Of a DNA stretch of 64,000 bases, positions 9,053-27,509 are shown piece after piece. Within the stretch, counting starts at the first letter, position 1, and each line of letters begins with the position of its first letter. Position numbers and translations under genes: made by a program. This DNA comes from Narthecium ossifragum (Eukaryota > Streptophyta > Magnoliopsida > Dioscoreales > Nartheciaceae). The stretch lies in assembly GCA_963920575.1 (NCBI GenBank), contig OY986963.1, positions 782,896 through 846,895 on the forward strand, in the 5' to 3' direction. The notes under the pieces were generated by a model that worked only from the letters and a program-made list of their open reading frames with translations, searched no databases and was not told where the DNA came from.

Positions 9053-10800
9053 TTTTTTTTGAATAATTAAGTCATCAGGCTACTCAGTATGAAGAGTTAC
9101 ATCAAACTACCTTAATAACCAAGGACAGACCCCTGGGAATATCAAGAGCTACAACAAACTAACTTAAACACCCAGGACAGACCCCTGGGAGTAATCACCA
9201 TTGACATTTAAGCCTAAAATACGAGCTTCTTTTGCTACCCAATCTGCATTAGAGTTAAATTCACGGGGTATGTACACTACTTGAATGTTGGTGAACCGCT
9301 GCATAGTATTCCAAATGTCATGGAGATCCACCACGGTATCTGGGGTCCATGAAGATTTCCCATTTACTAAGTCCACAACTAGGCGTGAATCAGACTCAAC
9401 AGTTACAAACCTCTCGCCGCGATCAGCAGCTTGGGTTAAACCCACCTTGACAGCCTTCAACTCTGCAGATTTAACCGACTTTGATGAGCAGAAATCATAT
9501 GCTATCCAACAAATCTCATTCTCCCTGTTCTTACACACAACCCCAATGCCAACTGATGGGTCTCCTTGAAGCACGGACGCATCCACTTGGACGAAGCAGT
9601 TTCTTTGATTGGTAGCCGGAGTACGCCGCCTTCCCTTTCAGTTAATCAACAAATATTCTTTAACTTGTCTACGAATGAGCTGCCCAACCAAGGAAGGGGA
9701 TTGAAGTTGCTTGTTGTGGATAAAGGAGCATCTAGACTTCCAAATCCACCATAGAGTGTAAGCAGCAGAGGACTTTAACTTTACATTTTTGTTGCTTGAG
9801 GATGAAAGTTCAAGCAGCTGAAAGCATGTGGAAATGGACAGATTTTCAACATCAACACCGGAGCCATCAAGGGTATCATGCCAAACCTGTTTTGCAAAAT
9901 GACACTTGCATAGCACGTGCTCCAGGGTCTCTTCCTCGGCAAGACAGAATGGGCATTCTTTTTCGCTGGTGAGGCAGAGGTTCCAAAGAGAGACTCTGGT
10001 TGGAACTTTCCCATGCCATAGCTTCCATAAAAAATGGCGGACATGCGGATCAGCCGGAGTTTTCCAAATGCTCCACCAAGTTTGTTGGCATGCTTCATTG
10101 TTCTCTCTACAGCTGAGTTTCTCAAGCAACACATAGCACGATGAAGTGGAGACTCTACCAGCTGGTCCCCATACCCAGGTTGGATCACTCCTTAAACTAT
10201 ATGTATCAACCTCCATGCTGTTAATGGTCTGAACAAGAGAGGGGTGAAAGAGGGAGGACAGCTTGTTTTGGTCCCAATACCCATCATCATCCAAGAGATC
10301 GCGAACTAAAAGAGAGTGAAGGCCTTCTGAGCATATCAAAGATGGGGTTAGACTAAGAGGGCCGGCTAGAAGCCACCAGTCTTCAAGGCAATTAGCACGA
10401 CAGTTGATTGCAGGCGTCCAACGAAGACCTTTACGAAGAATAGTTGAGGCCTTGATAATAGCTTTCCAATGGGATGAGCCTCTGCGAGTTGGACCAGACG
10501 GAAGGAACACAGCTTGGAGGCCAAATTTGGCTCTTACCACTTCTGTCCATGTCGTTTTCTTGTCATTAAGAAGCTTGGCTGCGCGGTTCATTCTGAGAGC
10601 TAGTTGCCATCTATTAAGGTTTTTAAGGCCCAGGCCTCCATCAACCTTTTGCTTGCAGACAACATCCCAAGCCACCACCGACAGGGTCCCTTTATTACCA
10701 TTCCATAAGTATCCTCGAAGGAGAGAGGAGATTTGGCGCAGCACAGAGAAGGGATCGGAGTAAATTTGATCAATTCTAATACGTTTAAAACAATTTTCAA
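9053..10800 (-). mobile_element. 5'-truncated LINE, copy B
   Basis: Minus-strand LINE tail with the longest surviving frames. About 10800-9638 encodes the reverse-transcriptase end (SLLRGYLWNGNKGTLSVVAWDVVCKQKVDGGLGLKNL) and the zf-RVT domain (TWWSIWKTPADPHVRHFLWKL, CPFC...TLEHVLCKC). After a stop, 9586-9164 encodes an RNase H-like domain keeping all four acidic positions: VDASVL, AELKAV, ESDSRL and NSNADWVAKEA. A poly(A) tail is seen as T at 9053-9060. The 3' end differs from copies A and C, so it is another subfamily. The 5' breakpoint near 10800 is approximate. Confidence 0.85.
9095..9192. repeat. Imperfect direct repeat in the LINE B 3' region
   Basis: A stretch ending GGACAGACCCCTGGGA occurs twice about 55 bases apart (near 9123-9138 and 9174-9189), each preceded by similar words (CAAACTAMCTTAA). 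The duplication lies just after the RNase H frame, in the 3' untranslated region of LINE copy B. Confidence 0.6.
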
Positions 10801-11309
10801 TGCAGCCTCCTAGGTTTATGTGAATATAGTAATATTTTTTATAGACTTTGAAATTTGTTATTTCTGGCAATTTCAAATCACCAATAAACTAATATTAGGT
10901 CTTTAAGTCTTCTATTTGTAGCTTTGTTTGAGTAGATCTATGCTATTTGGTAGAAAACTTACATTATTTATTATGGCTTTTGGACTCAGCATGTGTACAA
11001 AACAAAGATGTTGCACCACACTCTTACATATATGCACTAATAGGATTGATAAATTAATCAAGTAATATTGACATTTAGTACCTCTGATACCATCTTATTA
11101 TAACCACTCAATTCAGAATTTATACCGCAACAAATTATAGCCAAGAATTGATAAATTCTAGCTTACTATAAAGCATCTGCAGTTTGACAATGAGAATAAG
11201 TTCATTAAAAGTCATGTCTCCCAGCTGTTGCAGCCCAAGCAGCAAACCAAATGGAATGAGCTGATACAAATCAAAGCCTCTGGTATACCAATTGCTACCC
11301 TAACATCAG
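10801..11309. other. Intergenic/3' region of CLPP5
   Basis: AT-rich sequence between LINE copy B and the CLPP5 stop codon. It should include the CLPP5 3' untranslated region at its right end. Nothing else is recognisable. Confidence 0.6.
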
Positions 11310-14300
11310 CTAGTATATCTCATCATCAGGGATTTCTGGAGTTAAAAACTTTCTAGGATCTTTACTAATATCCTCGTAATTCAGTTTGGGCTTCACTCTC
11401 TCTGGCACCGGCTCAAGTTGGATGATGGCATCCCTGTCAATGACGCCATCGATGATGCCGTATTCAACTGCTTCAATTGGAGACATATAACGGTCTCTGT
11501 CAATATCTTTCTGGACCTGTTCGAATGTGCGCCCTGTAAAACTCGAGATGATTCTGGTTATGTTGTCCTTGTTATGCATGATTTCTCTGGCCTGGATCTC
11601 CACGTCTATGGCTTGGCCGCTAGCACCACCAAGAGGCTGATGGAGCATTATGCGGGTGTTAGGCATCGCAAGACGCTTGCCTTTGGTGCCGCCACCCAGG
11701 ATGATGGAAGATGTTGAAGCCGCAATGCCCAGTGCCAAAGTTGATACATCTGCTCTGACAAGCTGAAGCACATCATAAATGGCCATGGTTGCACTACACA
11801 AAGTTACGATTACAGGTCAGGTGGACACTTTCATTAAGGAATAAAGAAAAGAATAAATTTAGATTGAACAACAAATCATGGGCATTGGATCAAAACATCC
11901 TATAACATCAAAAAGTTCATTCACAAGAGCATATTGAAACTTAAGGTGCTCACGTTTGAACAACTAAATCATGCAGAGTATGGTGAGAGAAATAAAGAGA
12001 TTCGATAGAATCCTATCACTTTATGGTCAGTCATTAATTTTTTTATACTTGCCTCAGATATTATCACCTTCCAACAACATAACAGCAACATAACTTCTTA
12101 GCCAAAATATCTGCCAATTTGCTCCATATCGACATAATTTGCTTTATCTATAATCCTAGTGCTGGTTTGACCTCCATTGTCAAGAGATTCATTGTTTAGA
12201 AGGAACCCTATTACCTTAAAATTCATGTTGATTGAAAAGAAGAACCAATGCTTACAGAGAATAAGCATTAAGTTTGAAGTTTACCGACCAAATGAAAACA
12301 ATCTCACAAATGAGAATCACATAGCTATATTGCCCTTTAACAGTTTTCCATGATCAATTAATTTCTTTTTCAATGCATGCAATAAGCTGATTCCATAGTA
12401 ATAGCCATCCTCTAAATTTTAATTCGAGAGAATAAAAATAGAACGACACAGAACTGTTTGCTATGAGTCATTAGAAGGGATTCATGGTAGCAAAGGTAGA
12501 AAAAAGAAACTTGAAAAGGCATAAAAGTACGATCAAAGGTGCAGTTCTTCAAGCAAAATAATACACACAAGACGATAATACTGAAGCAACTAAAAATCCT
12601 TTCCTATGACAGCAAAAAGTTTTTCCATTCAAAGTTCTGACCAAAACCTAGATGACACATACAACAAGTGTACAAAAAAGAGAACTTTAATTGCAAAGTG
12701 CACATAAAATATCTGAGTTCCTCGAGTCTTTCTAAATTCTAATGATAACCATCAAGCCAAATACAATTTTTCATGGTAGCTTTGTCAAATCTTCATGCTG
12801 ATTATTTCAGGATATGCATGTCATGTTTTTGTAAGCTGCTTTAAGTTCCTCTAACAACTTCCAAACAGGTACTTCTTTCCTTTCACCAACCCTTCCAACA
12901 ATAAGACTATTTTGTTCATCTAATGTAAATTGCACCCCATTTAAACGCTCACTTGCCAAATTACAATATTAAGGCACATCGAACCATGCTCAGTTTTTGC
13001 TATATTCTTAATAATCACACATCCGCCTCAATGGTCCGATCTGAACAATGCCAATCATGTTTGAGTTCGCTGCTGCATTTCATGAAAACACCATAGTTGT
13101 GCTATTTCTGCAATTTATAGAAAGAACTCAAGATTGAAGGTATCTTCTAAAAGGCAGTGACAAATACTTTAACAATTTATCGCCATCCTAGGGGATATTT
13201 CGCATTCCATCCTACCAGATGCAATTTAATACTTTTAAGTCTGAAATAAGATAGGAACAATATGTTCATTAAAAGAAACAAAATGACTCTAGATTACATC
13301 GAGGAAGTTTCGAAAAACAAATGTAGCAATGTGCAAACGCTGTTACAAAAGGTACATACTCCAAAGTCACTAAAAAATGGAGAATAAGCCAATTGGAACA
13401 ACTAACGCTTCCAACTGCCAAGTATATTGCTCCGCACTATTGGAATGTAGTAGGAACTCTCGAAACCTAACTGATTAGTGGAAAATTGGATAGATCCAGC
13501 ATGAAGATTTCTTCCTATGAAGATGACCTAACTCTCAAGTTTGATACGCTGGTTCCACATGTGCCTAAACCAGAAATCTCAACTTACAAGATCACATATT
13601 GTACTATCTAAGGTGTAGTTTAAACCAGTGACTCAATACCTCAATGGTAAGATACACCTTCATTGTCACAGAGGTTGCAAACTTAGTTAATACCCTTGTT
13701 GCCCCTATGGCAAAACCCATTAACTATAAGTCTCAGTTCCTCTTCGGAATAAACCATTGTTCCAACTCCCAACTCCTTCATCTATAAAGCCACTACAGCA
13801 TCGCCGCACCGCACCCCTCTCGAATAACTACCCCCCTTAACCATACAATGGAATCCCTTGTATAGATTCAGTGTAACCAAGAAAACGTCTATAACCAGAC
13901 GAGCTTATTCTTGTGAGAAGCGCCGTAACTCACCTGAGAGAGCCACCGGGCGAGTTGATAAAGAGGCGGATGTCCTTGGTGTGGTCCTGGGCGTCGAGAA
14001 GTAGCAGCTGGCTAATAATGGCATCGGCCACGAAGTCGTCAATGGGGCTTCCCAAGAACACGATCCTCTCCCTCAGCAACAATCCCATCACGTCCGCCTC
14101 TGCGCCCCTCATCGCCGTCGCCGGGGTCTGAGGTGCCGAAACCGAGGGCAATAAGACACTGTGACCTCTCTCGATCCCCAACCCAAAACCTACTCCAGTG
14201 CTGCTTCCTGTCTGGGAGAAAGGGCTTGCCTGTGTGGGAGACGAAAAGCAGACTAGGGCACGGGCGAGGAGGGGAGTGGATTTACGGAGAAAGGTGCAAG

Positions 14301-14376
14301 CTTTGTAGGGCTTTAATGTGGTTCGCGAGGGGAGGACGGAGAGTTTTAGGGGGGCGGAGATAGAGAGAGAGGTCAT
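11310..14376 (-). CDS. CLPP5: Plastid ATP-dependent Clp protease proteolytic subunit ClpP5
   Basis: Two coding exons, 14376-13934 and 11793-11310, joined across a GT-AG intron of about 2.1 kb, give 308 residues. Serine protease subunit of the plastid Clp core, which degrades stromal proteins with Clp chaperones. The N-terminus (about residues 1-90) is Ser/Pro-rich, like a chloroplast transit peptide. The conserved part runs from [18 protein letters not shown] through [19 protein letters not shown] to [12 protein letters not shown], the ClpP5-type ending. The catalytic triad is Ser174 (GIAAST), His199 (IMLHQP) and Asp248 (DRDRYMS), with the same spacing as bacterial ClpP. ATG at 14374-14376 was chosen because it opens the transit-like sequence; a longer frame upstream lacks support. 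Length is normal. It shares a short divergent promoter region with RPS3. Confidence 0.93.
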
Positions 14377-14753
14377 GGCGTCGTCGATGGGAGGACGCAA
14401 GCCGAAGGGTGTCGGCGGCGAAGAGATAAAAGAGAGTTTCTCGTCGCGAGTCGGGAGTGCGATGATAAGAGCCCAACCAGGCTTAGGTGGGCCCAATAAA
14501 GCCAATATAGAGCCCATAAATGCCAGGCCAGGCCGGACCCTTTAGACTATAGCACATCTAGGGCCTGGGAAAAGAAAATAAAACCCTAGCATCCACACTC
14601 GCATCCCATTGCTTCCGTGCATATAAATACCTCTCGTGCTCCTCTTGGCTCTCTTCCCACGCCGCTGCCCGCAGTCTAGAGAGATCCCATTAATCTCTCG
14701 CGAAGGCTCTTCGACTCGGATCGAAGAGCTCCGCACCTTCCCGACCTCACACC
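14377..14753. promoter_or_regulatory. Divergent promoter region between CLPP5 and RPS3
   Basis: Only 377 bp separate the two start codons. On the RPS3 side there is a telo-box AAACCCTA at 14581-14588, a TATAAATA at 14622-14629 (about 125 bases before the ATG) and a pyrimidine-rich leader. TGGGCY-type site II elements appear as GGTGGGCCCAATAAAGCC and GAGCCCAT at about 14484-14518. Telo-box plus site II is the known signature of plant ribosomal-protein and other growth-linked promoters. Confidence 0.65.
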
Positions 14754-17828
<3,075 letters not shown>

Positions 17829-18810
17829 ATATCATTTGGGCCAGCTGAAACTTTTGGGTTGGTTAGGCAAAGATGGAGGTTAGGTTTTAGAGGGATACTG
17901 TCAGATATTTATTTCTGAACATCCTGGTGTTTTATTCCAGGGGAGAAAGCTTGTTGATACTAGTGGCAGACCTTTGCCAGGCATATGCGTAGGACTCGAT
18001 TTTTGTTTTCATGCTCTTAAGATTTTGCTCAAAACTAGCACATCTTTCATAATTTCGCCAGCTGCTATGCTTGTTGGGAGCTGTTTGGGTTATACCATTG
18101 TCTCCATATTATCATCATACCAACAGATGAGATCTATTTAGATCTTATCCAATGGTTGAGATTATTATTAACAGAATTCAAGTCAGTATTTTATTAATGA
18201 TCTTGATCATTAGATGAGATATAAACAGATTTCACTTTTGTTGGTACGATGGTAGTTTGGAGACAATGGCATGACGTAAAAGGACTCATGCTTGCCAGTG
18301 TTGGCTTGTCTTCTTTTTTTATTCAGAAACAATAACGAATTGACGTTTATGCTACTACAGTTCCAAGAACGGTGCCAATGATTTGGTACTGTGATATGTT
18401 AGATCAGCAGGAAGGTCACATGGCTCAAGTTGAATCCTAAAGTTCGCGTGAGTGGTGGCATCAATCTGTACCTTTGGAAGAGGTGAACAAAGAAGCTCAA
18501 ATGAGAATAAAACAGAAACAAAGTAGATATTGCTCAGCTTGAGACGAGTGCCAACTGGAACTGAAATCCATGCATGAACATATGTTTTACTCCACAAACA
18601 CTTAATACAATATTAAAAATAAGTAACACAAGGATGCAAGACTCAGTGCTTGGGTCAGATTAATTGCATTACATTGCTCGGCAGCTGGCAACTCAGAACA
18701 ACGAACAACCGCGCTTAGAAAAGATTACCAAGCAAAGCTTGCTCTTCAGCTCTATAATTGCAAATTATAGAAACCTATGGAACAGTATAAACTCTGTTCT
18801 CCTCCAAGAC
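17829..18810. other. Convergent 3' regions of RPS3 and the ankyrin gene
   Basis: Tail-to-tail spacer containing both 3' untranslated regions and a small inverted-repeat element at about 18094-18270. Nothing else is recognisable. Confidence 0.6.
18094..18270. mobile_element. MITE-like inverted-repeat element
   Basis: Begins ACCATTGTCTCCATATTATC and ends with the reverse complement (GTTTGGAGACAATGGCA); the arms can be matched over about 30-45 bases, including TACCAACA. The total is about 177 bp with no coding capacity. The family is unclear, and no convincing target duplication was seen. Confidence 0.5.
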
Positions 18811-21185
18811 CTATTCCTCCTCTCCATCTTGTGTATCGTCTTCAGCAACAAGATGTCCGAGAGAGACTTTGGCCTTTTTGGGTCTTGACAGGCTCTGTTC
18901 AATAGAATCTTCACCTTTCCTCTTTGCACTTGGATCTTTGTCTCCCTCATCAGCATTATTGTCCACACTTGTAGCATCGGCCGCCGCCGCAATATCTTCT
19001 TCATGAGATTGATTGTTTACAGGCTCCTTAGCTTTCTTGGTTGAGGTCAACTGCCCTCCTTTCTTCACTAACTGCTCACACTCTTCGAGATATGAACGCA
19101 CTTCCTCGTTCTCTGCAAGGTGACGAGGGGTTTGTCCACCTTTGGTCTTGGCACTGATATTTGCACCTTTTTTCACCAAGAATTTAACAAGTTCTATGTA
19201 AGATCCCTGAGCAGCATGGTGCAAAGGAGTGAGGCCTTTCCTGTTAGTGGCTTTTACAGAAGCACCCGAAGACAGTAAGAGACGAACTACTTCCAGGTGA
19301 CCTTTCTGAGAAGCGAAATGGATTGCAGCTGTGTCATCCATGGCAGCAGCTCCAACATCTGCCTTGTGCTTGCAGAGATAACTGACAACCTCCGTCTGTC
19401 CAGACCATGCAGCTAGATGGAGTCTTAAATTCAAATCATTTAGGTAAAGGAAAAAGAATTTCACGAGTAGTTCATTAACATCTTTTCTAGAAGATACTGA
19501 AAAAGCATGAAATATATTTGTTTCTTCCAACTGTCAAAGCATTAAGGGAAAAAAACAAGAATCAAGACATCCACAAAAATTCAAACTGGAAAATTTTCCA
19601 ACAATATAGCAGCTAACATGCACATTAAAGTAAGATCTCATTCAAAGAGCAAAGTAAGTGGCGAACATCCACTCAGATCGGGGAATAAAACATAAATATA
19701 AAAAAAAGAGTACACATAGAATAGGTAGAAACTAAATACCAAATCCCTGTCAAAGGAGAAAAGCACGATCAACAATTGTTCGTCCAATTTGTTGTGATGG
19801 AAGAGCATGAAAGTTTTGACAGAGATGGTAGAAAAACCATATGAGCAATCAAGAGAGATTATCCTATTGAAAGATGGAGAACTGCTCGTAAGGTTTATGA
19901 TTATTATTCGAACTGGATGATAAAGGAATAGGCGAAATCTCATAAGGTCAGTAGTCCCAGTCCCTTCAGTGAGTAAAATAGCAATACTTTCCTGGGGTCA
20001 CAGAAGGAGTATGGAGAAGGATAGAGGAACTCTTACTAGGATTTGACAGCAGATGTAAAAATTAAATCGGTGAACTCTGATGGTTCTGGCATTACTACAA
20101 AAGCAAGTTGCTTAGCAGAAATCAAATGACTATTGCTGAATTTTGACATTCAAGTGTCGATCATCTGCGGGTTTATCACGAGTGAATATCCATAAGTTGT
20201 ATCTATCATAGACATAGGTCAAGTGAATATAAAGAATAGGTCGTAGCTATCATTTGTGGGAGGTTAATATTCATAGCATATCCATAAGTTGTTGACTAAG
20301 CTAACGCATAGTATAAGAAAAAGTAGAAAGAAATCCTAGGTCTCCATCTAAAAGATGAGGAAGAGCCGAGAGGTTAACTAGGTATCGCATTAGAAGCTCA
20401 ATGTGTAACAATAACATGTATCCATAAAGGGCAAAGCAAACGCCAGTTTTAGCCTAGTAAAAGCTTCACTGGGTATAAATCCTAACAATATAGAAGCATT
20501 TTGACATCTAACACTTGTGCAGATTTTTGATTGAATGTCCAGGAATGATACTGGTTCAAACATCTACTCCTCATAAAAGCAACCTCAGTACGAAATTCTA
20601 GCCATCCTCTTCGAAAAAATCTACAGTCCTATTGAACATGAGGTCACATAACCTTAGGGTTTTGCCAAAGAGAAACCATTCAAATCCCAATTCTTTACCT
20701 CTCAATCCAACTCCTTTGTAGAAAAAAATTCGTTACAACTCACCGAGTTGGTCTTACACCAGGAGAAGAAACACAAAGAACAAATCCCTTAACACCCATG
20801 TCAGCAATCTTCAGATGCCAGTAATTCGCATAAAATTCAGAAACCAACCTAGCCCCCAAAATCAAGACTTTTGGATCATTTTGAGTGACATCAGATGCCT
20901 TGGTGTAATTGTCATACACCAATTTAGCATACAGACAACGCCAAATAACACAAAACCCTTGAGCTTAATACATGATACAGCAAAGACCAGGATATAAAGA
21001 TTCGGAGAAAATGGTTGTAAATTGAGAGGATACGGTGTTCGAGAGTGCTTATCCCTGGAGTTGATGGCGAGAGGGTTCGAGGAGCAGATGGACTCCACCG
21101 AGCGGATGTCTCCAGACCTAGCGGCTGCGTGGAGATTGGGATCGCCGCCCTTGCCGTCCTTCAATGGCTTTCCTGGGTTCCCCAT
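18811..21185 (-). CDS. Ankyrin-repeat protein with acidic/basic nuclear-type tail
   Basis: Two coding exons, 21185-21034 and 19423-18811, joined as SRT|PLHLAAWSG across a 1.6 kb intron, give 254 residues. Residues about 17-150 form four ankyrin repeats (HAAARSGDI, PLHLAAWSGQTEVVSYL, AIHFASQKGHLEVVRLLL, PLHHAAQGSYIELVKFLV, PRHLAENEEV), a protein-protein interaction surface. The C-terminal third is charged and low-complexity with a basic cluster (RPKKAKV) resembling a nuclear localisation signal, then an acidic end (EDDTQDGEEE). Targets are not visible from sequence. It lies head-to-head with RPL13. A retained-intron reading of exon 1 would add an unrelated tail and is not favoured. Confidence 0.85.
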
Positions 21186-24482
<3,297 letters not shown>

Positions 24483-25289
24483 CTACCCATGGATTTCATT
24501 ATATGAGTGCCCAGTTTCAGCTCTGTTTTGACCCTTTGAAGTCTATCTAATTATCTGTACTGGTGAGACATTTTACAAGTGTTTTTTGCTTCTTGTCCTT
24601 TCGGAGTAGCAGCTGCATTAAAACTTTATCTGAATGTTGAGTGCCTATAGATTTATGGCCGGTTTTGTTGACAATTTTCTTGAGTAATGAGGTTGATACT
24701 GGGGGTGCTCGACTTATATTTCATGACATTAGAGTTGCGAGTACAGAAGATTGAACTGCAAGCACTGATGATATCGGTTGGTTTTTTCCCCAGATGCAAA
24801 AGTTACATCATAAGTTGGTTCTAAAGTTGATTACTTTATGGAGAGGACTGCATCTAGAGTTGCTGTGTCAGGCATAAGGGTCGATCGGTATCACAAGATC
24901 ACTGTTGTAACTATTGCATGTTACATATGCCAGTTTGGTTGGATTCATGAACACATCTGGTCCGATTGAATGGTTTTCTGGGTCGTTTTTTATTCAAATG
25001 GTTACTGTTGCTAATAGAAAATTTAATCAAAGCGGTCGAAAGATCCATTTAAAGTTACATAAGTTATGGAATGGTTTACACAAACCAATATTTGAATTTG
25101 AACATAGAGTAGTCCCGTAATAGAAATCGATCAATTTAAGCAGGTCAGCGGAGCTCACTAACTTCAACAGCCGATGGATCCCTGCCCCCATAAATATTTG
25201 ATCTACGGTACGAGCATTGTTCCAACAACCTCAGCTAACTCGATCGTAATCATTGGGCTGTTAAGATAGGTGCTTCAGGATTTATAATC
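24483..25289. other. Intergenic, 3' of RPL13
   Basis: About 300 bases of probable RPL13 3' untranslated region, then AT-rich sequence. A short frame at 24914-25120 has no recognisable content. Confidence 0.6.
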
Positions 25290-27085
25290 TTTTTTTTTTT
25301 GATAAGGTGAGCCGAAGCTACAGCCCGCAGGCTGGATTACATACCACTTACAGGGACTCCCCGAGCGAGGCGAGCAAGCTCGTCCGCCCTTACATTAAAC
25401 TCCCTGGGGACATACACCACTGAGAACCTAACAAATTGGCTCACTAACCACCAGATTTCCAACACATCATCTCTACAATTAGTAGTTAATGGAATCCGGC
25501 CAAGGATCATTTCAACATCCTGTTTGGAATCACTCTCACATAGGACCGCCGTTTCGCCCTCCTGTAGCGCCTGCTGTAGCCCAAAAATAAGAGATCTAAT
25601 TTCTGCCTGTAAAGGCGACATTGCTACTGATCTGGCCATTGCTTTCCATCTTTTCTCCCCCCCGGCATCCCAACAGACAACTCCAAATCCTGCAATTCCA
25701 CCCAATGCATAGTCTATGGATGCATCCGATTGTAGCCTAGCACCATCCCATCATTCGTCACACTAGAGAAAGGTCTAACCGGATTCAACAATAAAAACTC
25801 TTTTACCTGCCAACGAATGGAGTGCACCATTGTAGTTACATCCTGTTCCCCTTCCCCGAACACTCGACGGCACCTCTCCTTCCAGAGCATCCACAAGGTA
25901 TACGCAACAAGAGCTTTCAACTTGCGGGAGGCTTCATCCTTTGAGGAGCGTTGGAAGAGCTCAAAGCAAAAAGAGGAGTCTAACCCAGATGGATCCATAC
26001 CTGTGAACCCAAGTACCTGCTGCCACACCTCAGTAGCATACTTGCAAGTGAAAAGAATATGCCGAGTGGAGACCTCACATCCGTTGCAACCAGTACAAGC
26101 CAGGTTGTCTGTAATTCCCAACGCTTGCATCCTCCCCTTGTCTGGTAGTTTACCGTGAGCCAGCTTCCATAAGAAGAACCTGACACGAGGTATGGCCGGA
26201 ACTCGCCACAAACTCCACCAGTTAACATTGTCCTCCTGTCCATTTCGCTCCCGCTAATCCAAGAAATGGTAGCACGAACCAGTTGAAATAATGCCTGATT
26301 CGCTCCATGCCCAACGGGGGTTGCCACTCCCTTGCCTCGCCGTAATGCTGAGTATATGCTCCACCAGGTCCGGATGAAATAAGGATGAGAGGGAGTCCCT
26401 ATTCCATTGACCAAAATCATCAAGAAGATCCCTTACTTGCATTTGAACTCCACCTTGAAACATGTAAGGCGATGCGTCAAGTGGACCATCAAGCAACCAC
26501 CAGTCTCTGAATACATCAGCTTGACACTCGATAGAGACATTCCATCGAACACCCTTACGTAGCTCAGTCGCTGCGAGGCAGATAGAACGCCATAAAGGAG
26601 AAGCCTTGACAGGGACCTTGGCGGGAGGTAGGAGGCCATGGAACCTATACTTGGCTCTTACCACTCTAGTCCAGAGAGATTCCGATGGGTCCATGAGGCG
26701 CGCCGCCCGCTTCATTCTCAGCGCCTTTTGCCACTTACACAAGTCCTTCAAACCCAGCCCACCTTGTGTCTTGTGCTTGCAGACATTTGACCATGCGACT
26801 ACTGAAAGCCCTCCACGTTTACCCTGCCAGAGGAACCGACGGGCCAGCGCCTCAACCTTCCGAAGGATAGAGGTCGGCACAGGCACCGCCGACATGAGGT
26901 AGAGAGGGAGAGCCTGCATAACCGACTGGACCAGTGTCGCTCGCCCGGCTCCCGTCAACTTCTATGCTTGCCATGAGTTGAGTCGAGCCAGCACCGCGTC
27001 AATCACATAATTGTAGTCACAGACTTTGAGCCTTGTAGAATTCAGAGGGATGCCGAGGTACCGCCAGGCACCTTCCTTCTCTCGG
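25290..27085 (-). mobile_element. 5'-truncated LINE, copy C
   Basis: Minus-strand LINE tail in three frames. About 27085-26254 covers the reverse-transcriptase end (YLGIPLNSTRL, LTGAGRATLVQSVMQALPLYLMS, RRFLWQGKRGGLSVVAWSNVCK). 26211-25714 is zf-RVT (WRVPAIPRVRFFLWKLAHGK, CNGCEVSTRHILFTC). 25705-25337 is RNase H-like (AEIRSLIFGLQQ, CESDSKQDV, VYVPREFNVRADELAR). Frameshifts and stops separate them. A poly(A) tail is seen as T at 25290-25300, followed by GAGCCGAAGCTACAGCC, shared with copy A. Confidence 0.85.
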
Positions 27086-27091
27086 AAGCTG

Positions 27092-27229
27092 AGATATCTG
27101 CTTCAGTTTGATAAAATAAATAAGAAGTGGGAAAATTATAATCACTATTAGTATTTTAGTAGGTGAGCCAAGGGGGGCTAAAGATATCTGCTTCAGTTTG
27201 ATAAAATAAATAAGAAGTGGGAAAATTAT
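27092..27229. repeat. Two identical 48-bp direct repeats, 90-bp period
   Basis: The 48 bases at 27092-27139 recur without a visible change at 27182-27229, separated by 42 bases containing GTAGGTGAGCC. The array starts directly at the 5' end of LINE copy C. The intervening GGTGAGCC resembles the 3' tail of that LINE family, so the pair could be target duplications around a minute LINE insertion; simple tandem duplication is the alternative. Confidence 0.8.
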
Positions 27230-27426
27230 CCAAGTCTGTTTCGCAATAGCTAGAGTATCGGAATTTGATTTTTATATTCCGAACCAGATGGAATAATTGA
27301 AGCCAAATAACATGGAAGTACGTGTCAAGCGACGGACATAGCCGCAGGCGTTACCGTCACCGTGTGATGGTGATGGCATTCAAGTAATTTTTGGAATAAA
27401 TAAGGGGAAGTTTTGACGAAAACCTC

Positions 27427-27433
27427 TATATAA
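27427..27433 (+). promoter_or_regulatory. TATA box of the acyl-CoA-binding protein gene
   Basis: TATATAA at 83 bases upstream of the ATG at 27510, leaving room for a leader of about 50 bases. Confidence 0.6.
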
Positions 27434-27509
27434 CATAGTTGAGCGCCACCTGAGAGCATAGCAGAGAGGATCTGAAAGCCGAGGCGGAGAGAACAACAGA
27501 GCGAGCGAC

